64,000 nucleotides of DNA, from assembly GCA_007827375.1 (NCBI GenBank), contig VISH01000002.1:4117001-4181000 (forward strand). Reading direction: 5' to 3'. Numbering within the stretch: the first letter of the stretch is position 1; each line of letters opens with the position of its first letter. Source of the DNA: Alteromonadaceae bacterium 2753L.S.0a.02 (lineage in GTDB: Bacteria > Pseudomonadota > Gammaproteobacteria > Pseudomonadales > Cellvibrionaceae). The notes under the pieces were generated by a model that saw nothing but the letters and a program-made list of their open reading frames with translations, had not been told where the DNA came from and searched no databases. A program made the translations under genes and the position numbers. Below are positions 26,230 through 36,244 of this stretch, in pieces.

Positions 26230-26620
26230 ACGTTAATGTTTAACCCCCGCAGCCAAATTAACACTAGTTTTTAGTATGGCTAGCTTTTAGGGGATTTCCT
26301 GTTTTGCCTGGCATTTTAATCCACTTTTTTACAATGCATACTTTGCCAAAAATATAATGTATACGTTAACCCCTAAAAGCCCTTGCCGCACGCTTGGTGG
26401 CACCCTGCAAGCCAGTCGCGCCACTCCTACTCCCTGGTACCACTATTGGGAGGTAGTGTTCGTTACACGGCTTCTCTATAATTCATGCACCCGGCGATAG
26501 ACAGATACGCAGCAAGCCAAGTGCTGTGGTAATTACACGATCATTCTGTCGAAGCTACTTCGGCAGGCGCTCGTAAATGTCAATCAAATCGCCACCTAAC
26601 TACCAGGATGTAGCCCAACA
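26230..26620. other. Divergent intergenic region with an 11-base inverted repeat
   Basis: About 390 bases between the binding-protein gene (minus) and the DUF748 gene (plus). No coding frame is convincing. GCTTTTAGGGG at 26283-26293 is matched by its reverse complement CCCCTAAAAGC at 26370-26380, flanking the likely promoter area of the minus-strand genes. Confidence 0.5.
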
Positions 26621-29014
26621 ATGCTGAAACGCACGCGCAAAGTCGCCCTAATTACCCTAGCTGTTTTTATCGGTCTGTACTCCCTGATCTGGCTGGTCTC
26701 ACCGACGGTTACTCGATTGGTGCTCAACAAGGTGTTACAGAGTGAAAAGGTGCAGCTCACCGATGATAGTCATGTGCGGCTCAACTTGTTTTTGTCACGC
26801 TTAACCGTTGAGAATTTTGCTCTGGTACGCAGTGACCAAACCACACTGCAAATTGAGCAGATGCAGGTTCGTTACGGGCTATTAAAACTATTAGCCCAGG
26901 AAGTGTATATTCAGAAACTCACGCTGGATGGCTTGGATATGGTTCTGGATGTCGATGGTAAAGATGCCCATATCGCAGGCTTTCTACTGAATCGCCCGGC
27001 TGCGCCCAGCGACAATAATGAAAGCAATGCGGCACCTGGTGGCGGTCGCAAAGTGGCAGTGGCTGTACCCGAAATCGCGCTTAAAAATCTAACCTTGCAC
27101 ATTATTCAAGGTAATGCACAACACCAGTTGGAATTCAGCGCAATTAATATTGAACGAACCCTTTACGAGCAGGCAGTACTTAACTCGCAGGCCACATTGA
27201 AAGGCGCGATTGATGATGCGCCTTTTAACATTGAAACCCATGTAAATTATGGCGAAGATTCGTCTTCTGCGACAATCGAACTGGCAATTAACGATATACC
27301 ACTCGAAAAATACAGCTATACACTTCCCGAAAACATTAAGCAGTTTTCCGGTCGTGCAGGCTTAACACTTAAAGCGGACCTGGAGCGCAAGGGCAATGCG
27401 CTTTTTGCAAAAAACATTGCTTCCACTTTCACCCTGACAGATTTCAATTACAGCGATGAAATCTATCAGGCGCAACTCGGCAAGTTCAACCTGCGACTAG
27501 ACGAAGCGCGAGCAAACTACACACTTCCAGAGAATGGCGAAGAAAATACCTCGAGACAATTTGATGGCAAACTTCAAGTTACCCTGGAAAATATCGAGTC
27601 TTCTCTCGCAAATTCACCCGATAAATTGGCAGGCTTGGACAGACTGCAAGTACAAGACCTACTGCTGTCATCGAGTAACAGTAAAGTAGAGCTCAACATA
27701 AAAACGATCGGCGCAAACACGCTTTGGTTTTCCAGCCCCAGTGACACCGCGTTGCCCAAAATTGTTTCACTGAATCAGCTCACTATCGAAGATGTGATCG
27801 CGAGCCAACAATCTGCCAGCTTCGCACGGGTGGCCATCGCTGGAGGCGAGGTATCTGTAATAAGAAATGCGCAGGGTGAAATTAGTAATCTTGTTGCTAC
27901 CTCGTCTACGGTTCAAGGCGCAGACGAACCTCAGGAACCCAACACAGTACAAGAGGATTCACAACAACAAAACCAACAGCAAGTGTTCACGTTTGAGTTG
28001 CAAAAATTCGAACTGGAAAAACCCATTAAAGTGGCAGTAAAAGACATCAGCGTAAAACCCGGTTTCGATGAAACATTCTATATTGCCAATCTAAACCTTG
28101 CTTCTGTTTCGAACTCATCGCCAGACAATATTACGAATTACAACCTTGCCATCAATGATGGCGAATTTTTCAAGCTCAATTTGGATGGGAAAATTACTCC
28201 GTTCGCCGAAAAACTTAATGGCGACTTTAAATTAAGCACTCGCGAATTCTCCCTGCCGGAAATATCACCCTACGTTAGCGACTCACTGGGGTTTAATATC
28301 TCTGCAGGACAAATGGACCTGGACTTTAACGGAACAATAACAGCGAACCAGTTAAAGAGCGTTGCCGATTCACATTTACGAGGCGCAGAATTTAAATCCG
28401 ATAAAAATTACGATGAGAACGACATGCTGGGCCAAACCGCCATTCCGCTGAATGTTGCGCTTGGAATGCTGAAGGACGGCGATGGCAATATTAAGTTGAA
28501 AATTCCCGTAAATGGCGATGTCCGTTCACCAGATTTTAGTGTGCGCCATATTGTCGGCTTGGTGGTTCGCAAGGCAGCGATGAGTCAAGCAAAATCGTAT
28601 CTAATTAAAACTTTTATACCCTACGGGCAGGTCTTAAGCGTCGCCATGGCTGCGGGTTCTTATGCTTTGAAGGTGCGTTTTGAAGATCTGCCTTATAGCG
28701 CGACACAGCTGGAACCTGCCGAGGCGCAACTGGTGTTTGCCAATCAACTCGCGACGCTGATGCAAGATAAACCCGACCTGCAAATTAAAGTTTGCCCAGT
28801 TGTTACACCCTCAGATCTGCCACAAACTGCCGGTAAAACGACACTGAGCGACGTCGACAAGGCCCTTTTGTTGGATTTTGGCGAGCAGCGTGCAGGCGCG
28901 TTCAAACGTTTTATGGTAGAGACAAAAACCATCGGTTCATCGCGCCTGTTGTTGTGTACCCCCGAAATCGAAGTTAAATCACCCGAGAAACCTAGAATTA
29001 AATTTTCCATTTGA
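26621..29014 (+). CDS. DUF748 (AsmA-like) inner-membrane-anchored protein
   Basis: 797 residues. An N-terminal anchor helix (VALITLAVFIGLYSLIWLVSPTVTRLVLNKVL) is followed by a long periplasmic beta-rich region with AsmA/DUF748 repeats (VRLNLFLSRLTVENFALV, LTLDGLDMVLDVDG, NGDFKLSTREFSLPEISPYVSDSLGFNISAGQMDLDFNG). Near the C-terminus come LKIPVNGDVRSPDFSVRHIVGLVVRKA and a Cys-containing module. AsmA-like proteins are proposed to bridge the periplasm and move phospholipids to the outer membrane. DUF748 members are large and usually encoded alone, as here. Confidence 0.85.
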   Translation: MLKRTRKVALITLAVFIGLYSLIWLVSPTVTRLVLNKVLQSEKVQLTDDSHVRLNLFLSRLTVENFALVRSDQTTLQIEQMQVRYGLLKLLAQEVYIQKLTLDGLDMVLDVDGKDAHIAGFLLNRPAAPSDNNESNAAPGGGRKVAVAVPEIALKNLTLHIIQGNAQHQLEFSAINIERTLYEQAVLNSQATLKGAIDDAPFNIETHVNYGEDSSSATIELAINDIPLEKYSYTLPENIKQFSGRAGLTLKADLERKGNALFAKNIASTFTLTDFNYSDEIYQAQLGKFNLRLDEARANYTLPENGEENTSRQFDGKLQVTLENIESSLANSPDKLAGLDRLQVQDLLLSSSNSKVELNIKTIGANTLWFSSPSDTALPKIVSLNQLTIEDVIASQQSASFARVAIAGGEVSVIRNAQGEISNLVATSSTVQGADEPQEPNTVQEDSQQQNQQQVFTFELQKFELEKPIKVAVKDISVKPGFDETFYIANLNLASVSNSSPDNITNYNLAINDGEFFKLNLDGKITPFAEKLNGDFKLSTREFSLPEISPYVSDSLGFNISAGQMDLDFNGTITANQLKSVADSHLRGAEFKSDKNYDENDMLGQTAIPLNVALGMLKDGDGNIKLKIPVNGDVRSPDFSVRHIVGLVVRKAAMSQAKSYLIKTFIPYGQVLSVAMAAGSYALKVRFEDLPYSATQLEPAEAQLVFANQLATLMQDKPDLQIKVCPVVTPSDLPQTAGKTTLSDVDKALLLDFGEQRAGAFKRFMVETKTIGSSRLLLCTPEIEVKSPEKPRIKFSI

Positions 29015-29098
29015 TACCGATGCCCGATGTTTAAAATGCCGGGGTCTTTTCGTATGATGGCAGCTCCTTCCAACAGCTTTATTCAGGCAGGTTAAGCT

Positions 29099-30742
29099 AT
29101 GGCATTACACGAACGCGCAGGGCTCCCCGTTGAGGAGCAGGACCTCATCAATATTCCCCGGCTCATTAGCGAGTATTACACCCGGCAACCCAACACCGAA
29201 GACCAGCCAGTGGCATTTGGAACATCAGGCCATCGAGGCAGCGCATTCGCCAGCACCTTCACTGAAACACACATAGCTGCGATTTGTCAGGCGCTGGCGG
29301 AATACCGCAGCGAGCAGAAGATCACCGGCCCCATGTTTGTGGGGGTTGACACACACGCGCTGTCTGAAAGCGCTTTTATTACCGCGGTCGAGGTGCTAAG
29401 CGCCAATGGCGTGACACTGATGGTGCAAGAGGGCCGGGGCTACACCCCAACACCGGTAATATCCCATGCAATTCTTGGCTACAACAAGGGCCGTACCAGC
29501 GATCTCGCCGATGGTATTGTGATCACCCCTTCACACAACCCACCGCAGGACGGCGGCTTTAAATACAACCCACCCAACGGTGGCCCAGCCGATACCGACG
29601 TAACTGAGGTGATACAAACCCGCGCCAATGAAATCATCGACGCCAATTGCGCCCCAGTTAAGCGACAATCGTTTTCCAGTGCCTGTAGCAGCGAACGAGT
29701 TGTCCAATACGATTTCATCAAACCCTATGTGGACGATCTGGGTAATGTTTTGAATATGCAGGCCATTGCCGAAGCTGGTGTGCGTATTGGGGTAGACCCG
29801 CTGGGCGGCAGTGGTGTTGCCTACTGGGATGTGATCGCCACAACCTGGGGCCTCAATATCGAAATGGTGAGTCGCAAGGTTGATCCAACCTTCTCATTTA
29901 TGACACTCGACAAAGACGGCAAAATTCGCATGGACTGTTCGTCACCCTATGCAATGGCGGGCTTGATTAGCTTGAAAGATAAATTCGATATCGCCATCGG
30001 CAATGACCCAGACTACGACCGCCACGGCATAGTCACCCCGAGCGGCTTGATGAATCCGAACCACTATCTCGCCGTCGCCATTCAATACCTGTATTCGCAT
30101 CGCGAGCAATGGGGCGATTCGCTGGCAATCGGCAAAACATTGGTATCTTCGAGCATGATAGACCGCGTTGCTCTGTCATTGGGGCGGGAGCTGGCGGAAG
30201 TGCCAGTGGGCTTTAAATGGTTTGTCGATGGTCTCTATGAAGGGCGTTACGGCTTTGGTGGCGAAGAGAGTGCCGGCGCATCGTTTCTGAGACGCGATGG
30301 GAGTGTGTGGTCTACCGACAAAGACGGTATCATCCTCGGTTTACTCGCTGCAGAAATTTGCGCAGTTACGGGGAAAGACCCATCTCAACACTATGCCGCT
30401 CTTACTGAGCAGTTTGGCTCGCCGGTATACACCCGCATCGATGCCCCTGCCAGTGGAGCACAAAAAAGTTGTCTGAAAAAATTAGATGCCGACAGCGTAT
30501 CCGCAACCGAGCTTGCAGGGGAAGCTATTACCCAAAAGCTGACCCATGCGCCGGGCAACGGCGCTGCAATCGGAGGCCTTAAAGTGTGCACCGAAAACGG
30601 CTGGTTCGCGGCACGGCCCTCGGGCACGGAGGAAATCTACAAAATTTACGCGGAGAGTTTTAAAGGCGAGGCTCATCTACAACAAATATTGGATGAGGCC
30701 CAGGAAATTGTGGGGGCGACCTTTAAAGACGCAGGTGTGTAG
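29099..30742 (+). CDS. pgm: Phosphoglucomutase
   Basis: 547 residues, the usual length of the E. coli-type alpha-D-glucose-phosphate-specific enzyme, which interconverts glucose 1-phosphate and glucose 6-phosphate. The phosphoserine loop TPSHNPPQDGGFKYNPPNGGP, the metal loop GNDPDYDRHG, the sugar-specificity loop GGEESAGASFLRRDG and the phosphate-binding RPSGTEEIYKIYAESF are all intact. It links glycogen, nucleotide sugars and glycolysis. It follows the DUF748 gene by 84 bases and may have its own promoter. Confidence 0.97.
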   Translation: MALHERAGLPVEEQDLINIPRLISEYYTRQPNTEDQPVAFGTSGHRGSAFASTFTETHIAAICQALAEYRSEQKITGPMFVGVDTHALSESAFITAVEVLSANGVTLMVQEGRGYTPTPVISHAILGYNKGRTSDLADGIVITPSHNPPQDGGFKYNPPNGGPADTDVTEVIQTRANEIIDANCAPVKRQSFSSACSSERVVQYDFIKPYVDDLGNVLNMQAIAEAGVRIGVDPLGGSGVAYWDVIATTWGLNIEMVSRKVDPTFSFMTLDKDGKIRMDCSSPYAMAGLISLKDKFDIAIGNDPDYDRHGIVTPSGLMNPNHYLAVAIQYLYSHREQWGDSLAIGKTLVSSSMIDRVALSLGRELAEVPVGFKWFVDGLYEGRYGFGGEESAGASFLRRDGSVWSTDKDGIILGLLAAEICAVTGKDPSQHYAALTEQFGSPVYTRIDAPASGAQKSCLKKLDADSVSATELAGEAITQKLTHAPGNGAAIGGLKVCTENGWFAARPSGTEEIYKIYAESFKGEAHLQQILDEAQEIVGATFKDAGV

Positions 30743-30787
30743 CGCAACAGAGTGCTTTTATCGGGCCTTGTTTATAAGCTTATCTAA

Positions 30788-30819
30788 GGTGGCTGCCGTC
30801 TGCGAAGACTTAAGCCACC
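30788..30819. terminator. Two-part stem-loop between convergent genes
   Basis: Outer arms GGTGGCT/AGCCACC (30788-30794 with 30813-30819) enclose an inner GTCT-GCGA-AGAC hairpin (30798-30809). It lies between the ends of pgm and the DUF1330 gene, so it could stop transcription from either side. There is no T-run, so confidence is low. Confidence 0.4.
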
Positions 30820-30858
30820 CTCCGGCTAATCTCTCAGCTTTGATGAAACCACCTTGTA

Positions 30859-31161
30859 TCAAAGACTCTCGTCTTCCAAACCCTCAATAACCACAATATC
30901 CATTTCTGCGGCGCCGGCGCGAAAGACTTTGGCATTTTGATATTCCGGTGAATTCCAACATTCCATTGCCGCGCGATAGGTTGGAAACTCAATAATCGAG
31001 TTTCGCGACCAGGAATTACCTTCAACCACACGGTGTTCGCCCGCTCTAACTAGAAAAGTACCACCGTATTTTTCCAGCGCCTTGGGCGTGCGCTTGGCGT
31101 ACTCCGCATACTTCTCAGGGTCGGTTACATTAGCACGTATAATCCAGTAGCCCTTGCCCAT
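30859..31161 (-). CDS. DUF1330 protein
   Basis: 100 residues with the dimeric alpha/beta-barrel DUF1330 pattern: KGYWIIRANVTDPEKYAEYAKRTPKALEKYGGTFLVRAGEHRVVEG, RNSIIEFPTYRAAMECWNSPEYQ and a terminal MDIVVIEG strand. The family has no settled biochemical role. A ribosome site (GGAGA) precedes the ATG. It follows a DUF2568 gene by 42 bases on the same strand and is probably cotranscribed with it. Confidence 0.9.
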   Translation of the reverse strand: MGKGYWIIRANVTDPEKYAEYAKRTPKALEKYGGTFLVRAGEHRVVEGNSWSRNSIIEFPTYRAAMECWNSPEYQNAKVFRAGAAEMDIVVIEGLEDESL

Positions 31162-31203
31162 TTCAATCTCCTTCTGTTTATGCTCTGTTTGGAAAATTAT
31201 AGG

Positions 31204-31596
31204 TCAACTTGGATTGATCCGAGCACCCTCCGCCAGCCATTTAAAGCGCGCCCAGCCGCTGAGTACTGCGGCCAGTACTACCAGATCTGCCAGGGTGGCG
31301 ATCAAACCCGACCACACATACCAGGGGGCAAGCGCCGCAATGACAAACAGCAGCAATTCGATGCAGAGTCGAATAGGGCCCGGCGTTGCTATCACAATCA
31401 TGCGTTTATCATGAGGCGTCGAAAATACAGCGGGTAACACAAGCAAAATCAGCAGCGCCGGCAGCAGCAACCAAGCCGATATTGTGCTAGCGGCCCAGGG
31501 CCCTGACACCCAGGCTACAAGCTCGACAACAAAGCGTAGCGCAGCCGATAACGGTGTATCGAGTGGATGTTTAAAATTGTCTGGAGCCTTGATCAT
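31204..31596 (-). CDS. YrdB-like DUF2568 membrane protein
   Basis: 130 residues, four predicted membrane helices. The family pattern is visible: LRFVVELVAWVSGPWA near the start, then two helices, the loop DKRMIVIATPGPIRLCIELLLFVIAALAPWYV, and a last helix. Function unknown. It is the first gene of a two-gene unit with the DUF1330 gene. Confidence 0.82.
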   Translation of the reverse strand: MIKAPDNFKHPLDTPLSAALRFVVELVAWVSGPWAASTISAWLLLPALLILLVLPAVFSTPHDKRMIVIATPGPIRLCIELLLFVIAALAPWYVWSGLIATLADLVVLAAVLSGWARFKWLAEGARINPS

Positions 31597-31733
31597 CTGT
31601 CGGCGCTAGCGTTCCTTGAAAAATCGTTAACAGCAGTTTAACGCAACAGGGGTCAGCGCGGACAATCGTGGCCTATACTCCAGAACAAGCCCGCAATAAA
31701 GCGGTAACCACACTGTCACAAAAATGACATAGC

Positions 31734-33269
31734 ATGCCATCGCCTACCCCAACAAAAACAATTATGCGACTGTCTCATTTACAGCGATTTTTTCGTATCG
31801 GTCATCGTAAAAAATTAACGCACCCCTACCCCGCAATTGGCAAACAATCGACCATAGTACAACTCAACAGCAGCCATCATGTGTGGCAGGTCGACCCGGC
31901 CTACCTGTCGTTTTCCATAGACATATCCGTATTAGCGGGTGGTTTTTGGTGGGAAGGTAGTGAGGGAGTGCGCCGTGGCTTGGGAACGCTGCGCATACCG
32001 CCTCTGGATTTAAACTCGAAAAAACTTGACCGAATGGTACAGGCGCTTGGCCCCAGTTATGTGCGCGTAGGCGGCTCTGAGGCTGATAAAATTCATTACT
32101 TTACCAGCGATGAAAACGGCACCGATGATCTGGTGCTCACTCGCGCCATGTGGGATAACCTACACGCGTTTATAAAACGCAACGATCTAAAGCTTTCATT
32201 TACTTTCAAATATGGCCTGTTTAAACGCAAACTGCATGGCGAGTGGCAAGGCACGGAAATTCAAACCTTATTGCAGTATTCCAAAGATCAAGGCTATCGC
32301 ATTGATGTGTGTGAGCTCGGCAACGAGCTCAATGCCTACTGGGCTTTCCATGGCCTGGCATCGCAACCCGGCCCCAAAAACCTCGCCCAGGATTACGCCA
32401 CCTTTGCGCAATTGGTACGGCGTTATTATCCCGATATCAAAATATGCGGCCCGGGCAGCGCTTTTTGGCCCAAACTCGGTGAAACGATCAAACCTTTCTC
32501 CAACCTCACCAAGCGATTTTTAGAAACGCTTACCACCGAGCTGGACATTGTCGACTGGCACTATTACCCCTTCCAAAGCGATCGTTCCCCAATTCGTACA
32601 CGCGCTGCCAACATTAAAAACGTATTGCATGCCCGGTCGTTTGAATATTTTGCCGAGTACAGCGCGCGTTTGCGCAAATGGCGTGACCTCTATCAACCAC
32701 GCGCGCAGCTTTGGACGGGAGAGACCGGTTCGGCGCAATGCGGCGGGCAAGCAAAGATTTCTGATCGCTTTGCCTCGTGTTTTTGGTGGGCGGATCAACT
32801 CGGTCAGGGAGCGGTACAGGGCCAGCGCGTGATGATTCGCCAGAGCCTGATTGGTGGTGACTATGGCATGATAGATCGCCTTAGCCTTAAGCCTCGCCCC
32901 GACTATTGGGTAAGCTGGTTGTGGACAAAATTAATGGGCAGCGAAGTATATTCGCTGAGCTGCGACAACCCGGATTTGCGCACCTATGCACACCAAAGCA
33001 AAGATAGCAGCGAGCTCTGGCTATTATTAATCAATACCGCCAACGATCACATGGCAGTGCAGCTACCGCAATTCAGCAGCCCGCGGGAAATTTACACGGT
33101 AACGGCAAAGAAACCCACAGCCCGGAAGTTAAAAATAAACGGTGTGAAACCGGCGTTCAATAAAGGCAATGTGTCACTCGAGGATTTTCCGCAACCCGAG
33201 TCCAGCAATACCCTGCCCCCCAACTCAATCAATTTCTGGCGAGTGGCGATACGCCAGGCAATGCAATAA
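31734..33269 (+). CDS. GH79 heparanase-like glycosidase
   Basis: 511 residues (ATG at 31734; an in-frame ATG at 31764 is possible). It resembles heparanases: YVRVGGSEADKIHYF matches the family's RxGG block, ELGNELNAYW supplies the acid/base Glu198, and LWTGETGSAQCGG supplies the nucleophile Glu330. GGDYGMIDRLSLKPRPDYWVSWLWTKLMGSEVYS closes the barrel, followed by a beta-sandwich. GH79 enzymes cut beta-glucuronosyl links, including those of heparan sulfate and hyaluronan. No signal peptide is evident: the first 40 residues are basic and not hydrophobic. It may therefore be cytoplasmic, or the true start may be elsewhere. No neighbour fixes the substrate. Confidence 0.85.
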   Translation: MPSPTPTKTIMRLSHLQRFFRIGHRKKLTHPYPAIGKQSTIVQLNSSHHVWQVDPAYLSFSIDISVLAGGFWWEGSEGVRRGLGTLRIPPLDLNSKKLDRMVQALGPSYVRVGGSEADKIHYFTSDENGTDDLVLTRAMWDNLHAFIKRNDLKLSFTFKYGLFKRKLHGEWQGTEIQTLLQYSKDQGYRIDVCELGNELNAYWAFHGLASQPGPKNLAQDYATFAQLVRRYYPDIKICGPGSAFWPKLGETIKPFSNLTKRFLETLTTELDIVDWHYYPFQSDRSPIRTRAANIKNVLHARSFEYFAEYSARLRKWRDLYQPRAQLWTGETGSAQCGGQAKISDRFASCFWWADQLGQGAVQGQRVMIRQSLIGGDYGMIDRLSLKPRPDYWVSWLWTKLMGSEVYSLSCDNPDLRTYAHQSKDSSELWLLLINTANDHMAVQLPQFSSPREIYTVTAKKPTARKLKINGVKPAFNKGNVSLEDFPQPESSNTLPPNSINFWRVAIRQAMQ

Positions 33270-33391
33270 TAAAAAAAAGCGACGTCATAAAACTGCCGTT
33301 TAATCGCCAAAAAACAGTTACTCACTTGTCATCTTAATTTGCTTTCATGCCTGAGGGATTATCTACTATTCAAGAGTTAAGGAATGCAATA

Positions 33392-36217
33392 ATGAAAAAG
33401 CTCGGTGTGGCACTGGTTTCCAGTTTATTTTGTTTGTCTGCCCACGCAGACCTCATGATTACAGCCGTTTACGACGGTCCTATTACAGGCGGCCTGCCAA
33501 AAGGCATAGAACTGTACGCTTTCAACGATATTGCCGATCTCAGTATCTACGGCGTTGGCAGTGCAAATAATGGCGGCGGTACAGATGGTGAGGAATTCAC
33601 CTTTCCCGCTGTATCTCTCACGGCAGGCAGTTACATTTATGTAGCCACGGAAGCCGTTGAATTTGGCAATTTCTTTGGCTTTGCGCCTGATTACACCTCA
33701 TCGTCCATGAGTATTAACGGTGACGACGCAATCGAACTGTTCCGTAACGGCGAGCTGTTTGATTTATTCGGCGATCAGAGCACTGATGGCACTGGCACAC
33801 CTTGGGAATATATGGACGGCTGGGCCTACCGTAACAGCGGCACAAGCCCTACACCGGTTTTTAATCTGAGCGATTGGAGCTTCAGCGGCCCCAACGCACT
33901 GGATGGCGAATCTCAAAATAACATAGATACTTTAATACCTGTGGGTAGCTTTGGCGGCGCTTGTGGCGACTGTAACCCAACACCCACGCCGACCCCAACT
34001 CCCACGCCCATCGCAAGCGTATTAATTTCCAGTATTCAAGGAACGCCTGACACCCAGCAAACCAACATGTATGGCGAAACTGATGTGAGTCCCCTTATCG
34101 GAGAAACCGTTGTGGTGGAAGCCGTGGTTGTCGGCGATTTCCAGGATAATGATGGCGACAACAGCCGTAACCTCGACGGCTTCTACTTGCAGGAAGAAAG
34201 CAGTGATGAAGACGGCGACCCCCTATCTTCGGAAGGCATTTTTGTGTACGACCCTGCGACGCTGGTTGATGTTAATGTTGGCGATTTGGTTAAAGTGACT
34301 GCCACCGTTGATCAGTATTTTGGAGAAACTCAATTAAGCGATGTGAGCGCCATTGAAATTATTAGCAGCGATCAGCTTAACGCCGTTACACCCGCGCAAA
34401 TTTCTCTGCTAAGCAATACCGCAGTGAGCATCAGTGGAGCCGACAATTATCAAGCGGACCTTGAAGCTTACGAAGGTATGCTGGTAAGCCTGGCGGAAAG
34501 CGTGCAAATTACCGAGCAATACCACTTGGACCGCTTCAACGAAATTCGCGTTACTGCTGGCGAACGACCTGCGCAATTCACCCAGTTGAACTCGCCCGAC
34601 GCCCTGCTTTACGACTTGTGGATGCGTGACATTGCAGCGCGTACCGTTGTGTATGATGATGGTTTGAATGTACAAAACGCGCTTATTGATAACCTCGATG
34701 GGTTCGCGCCGTATATTGAAGATACCGCGCCGCGCATGGGTGACACTGCGCAACAACTTACCGGTGTGCTGGATTACAAATGGGCCGGTAACGCGTCTTC
34801 GCAATCCACATGGCGTATTCGCTCACACATCGATGGAACCAATACCTTTAAGCCCAGTAATCCGCGCCCATTAAGTGCGCCGGAAATTACGGGCAACTTA
34901 AAAGTTACATCATTTAACGTACTTAACCTGTTCACGACATTGGATAATGGCGGCAGCACTGCATTGGGTCATGATCCACGTGGTGCCGATAACGCTTTCG
35001 AATTAGAACGACAATTGCAAAAAACTGTGAATGCGATTATTGAACTTGATGCCGATGTACTGGGCCTTGTGGAATTGGAAAATGAGTTTGATTCCGTTAA
35101 CGACGGTTCAACAGCGGTTGAAGCACTGGTAAATGCTGTTAACAGCCAATTAGGTAGCGACGTATACGCTTACGTTTACCCTGGCGATCAATTTGTTGGC
35201 AGTGATGCTATTGCAGTGGGCGTAATTTATAAAACAAATGCCGTTGCACCGGCTGCAAACAGTTACCCCGCTATTCTCGACGACAGCGTGGCTGCAACAT
35301 TACCAGAATTTGCCGGTCGCGATTTCGACACCGACCCACTCTTTAACGGCGAAGCCACGAACCGGGCTTCACTCGCCGTGAGTTTTGAGCACCTCGGTAC
35401 CGGTGATACCTTCACCATTGCTGTTAACCACTTTAAATCCAAAGGCCAGTCTGGTCTGGAAGATACCGCAAGCACCAACTTCGACCGTCAAAACGGCGCC
35501 GGTTTTTGGAATCAGCGTCGGCTTGAAGCGGCACAAGCGCTTACCGCCTGGCTGGCAACAGCGCCCACCGGTATTTCCGATGATGACATTTTTGTTGTTG
35601 GCGATCTCAACAGCTATGTCGCTGAAGATCCAGTGCAATACTTACTGGCGAATGGTTTCAACAATGTTGAAAATGCTGATGCCTATTCATTCGTATTCGA
35701 CGGTCAGGTGGGCACGCTGGACTATGTATTACTAAGCGACAGCCTCATGGAAAAACTCACCAATGCCGAAATTTGGCATGTCAACTCGGATGAAGCGGAT
35801 GCGCTCGATTACAATACCGATTTCGGTCGCAGCACGGCTTATTTTAACGCTACAACCGCCACGCGCAATTCCGATCATGACCCACTGTTAGTTGGCTTAA
35901 TGATGGAAATTCACGTGGATACCCTGCCTGAGCTGATCGATTTGTATAACGAATTGCTCGCCGACGGTAGCATCAGCGGTACAGGTAAATTCCCAATTGT
36001 GCAAGCGGTTCGCGCCGCCCACTTCGAAAAATTATTAGCCCGTAGCGAGCGCTTTTTTGAGAAACAGCAGACTGCGCTCGGTTGCATCTTCTTATTGTTC
36101 GCCGATAAATACTCTGATGGCGAGAACTGGCCCAAAGATTTAATTACCGGTGAAAAAACTGCTTTGTTGAATCAACAGATTCTCACCGTTAGCGACGCGA
36201 TGGGATGTAACGGTTAA
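33392..36217 (+). CDS. Secreted ExeM/NucH-type extracellular nuclease
   Basis: 941 residues from the ATG at 33392, chosen for the AAGGA site 8 bases upstream and the signal peptide KKLGVALVSSLFCLSAHA that then begins the protein. An N-terminal lamin-tail-like beta domain (about 20-185, LMITAVYDG, KGIELYAFND) is followed by a Thr-Pro repeat linker near 195, an OB-fold-like region (about 205-495) and an endonuclease/exonuclease/phosphatase domain (about 500-850). Catalytic blocks: TSFNVLNLF, DVLGLVELEN, NHFKSKG, VGDLNSY, GTLDYVLLSDSL and NSDHDPLL. A helical C-terminal tail of about 100 residues contains two Cys. ExeM-type enzymes degrade extracellular DNA. A strong terminator follows. Confidence 0.92.
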   Translation: MKKLGVALVSSLFCLSAHADLMITAVYDGPITGGLPKGIELYAFNDIADLSIYGVGSANNGGGTDGEEFTFPAVSLTAGSYIYVATEAVEFGNFFGFAPDYTSSSMSINGDDAIELFRNGELFDLFGDQSTDGTGTPWEYMDGWAYRNSGTSPTPVFNLSDWSFSGPNALDGESQNNIDTLIPVGSFGGACGDCNPTPTPTPTPTPIASVLISSIQGTPDTQQTNMYGETDVSPLIGETVVVEAVVVGDFQDNDGDNSRNLDGFYLQEESSDEDGDPLSSEGIFVYDPATLVDVNVGDLVKVTATVDQYFGETQLSDVSAIEIISSDQLNAVTPAQISLLSNTAVSISGADNYQADLEAYEGMLVSLAESVQITEQYHLDRFNEIRVTAGERPAQFTQLNSPDALLYDLWMRDIAARTVVYDDGLNVQNALIDNLDGFAPYIEDTAPRMGDTAQQLTGVLDYKWAGNASSQSTWRIRSHIDGTNTFKPSNPRPLSAPEITGNLKVTSFNVLNLFTTLDNGGSTALGHDPRGADNAFELERQLQKTVNAIIELDADVLGLVELENEFDSVNDGSTAVEALVNAVNSQLGSDVYAYVYPGDQFVGSDAIAVGVIYKTNAVAPAANSYPAILDDSVAATLPEFAGRDFDTDPLFNGEATNRASLAVSFEHLGTGDTFTIAVNHFKSKGQSGLEDTASTNFDRQNGAGFWNQRRLEAAQALTAWLATAPTGISDDDIFVVGDLNSYVAEDPVQYLLANGFNNVENADAYSFVFDGQVGTLDYVLLSDSLMEKLTNAEIWHVNSDEADALDYNTDFGRSTAYFNATTATRNSDHDPLLVGLMMEIHVDTLPELIDLYNELLADGSISGTGKFPIVQAVRAAHFEKLLARSERFFEKQQTALGCIFLLFADKYSDGENWPKDLITGEKTALLNQQILTVSDAMGCNG

Positions 36218-36244
36218 CATTCAATTCAAAAAATAGCAAATCGT

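Noticed and set aside
33970..34015. Short tandem repeat resembling a repeat array
   Set aside because: It encodes the Thr-Pro linker of the secreted nuclease; not CRISPR, as there are no spacers.
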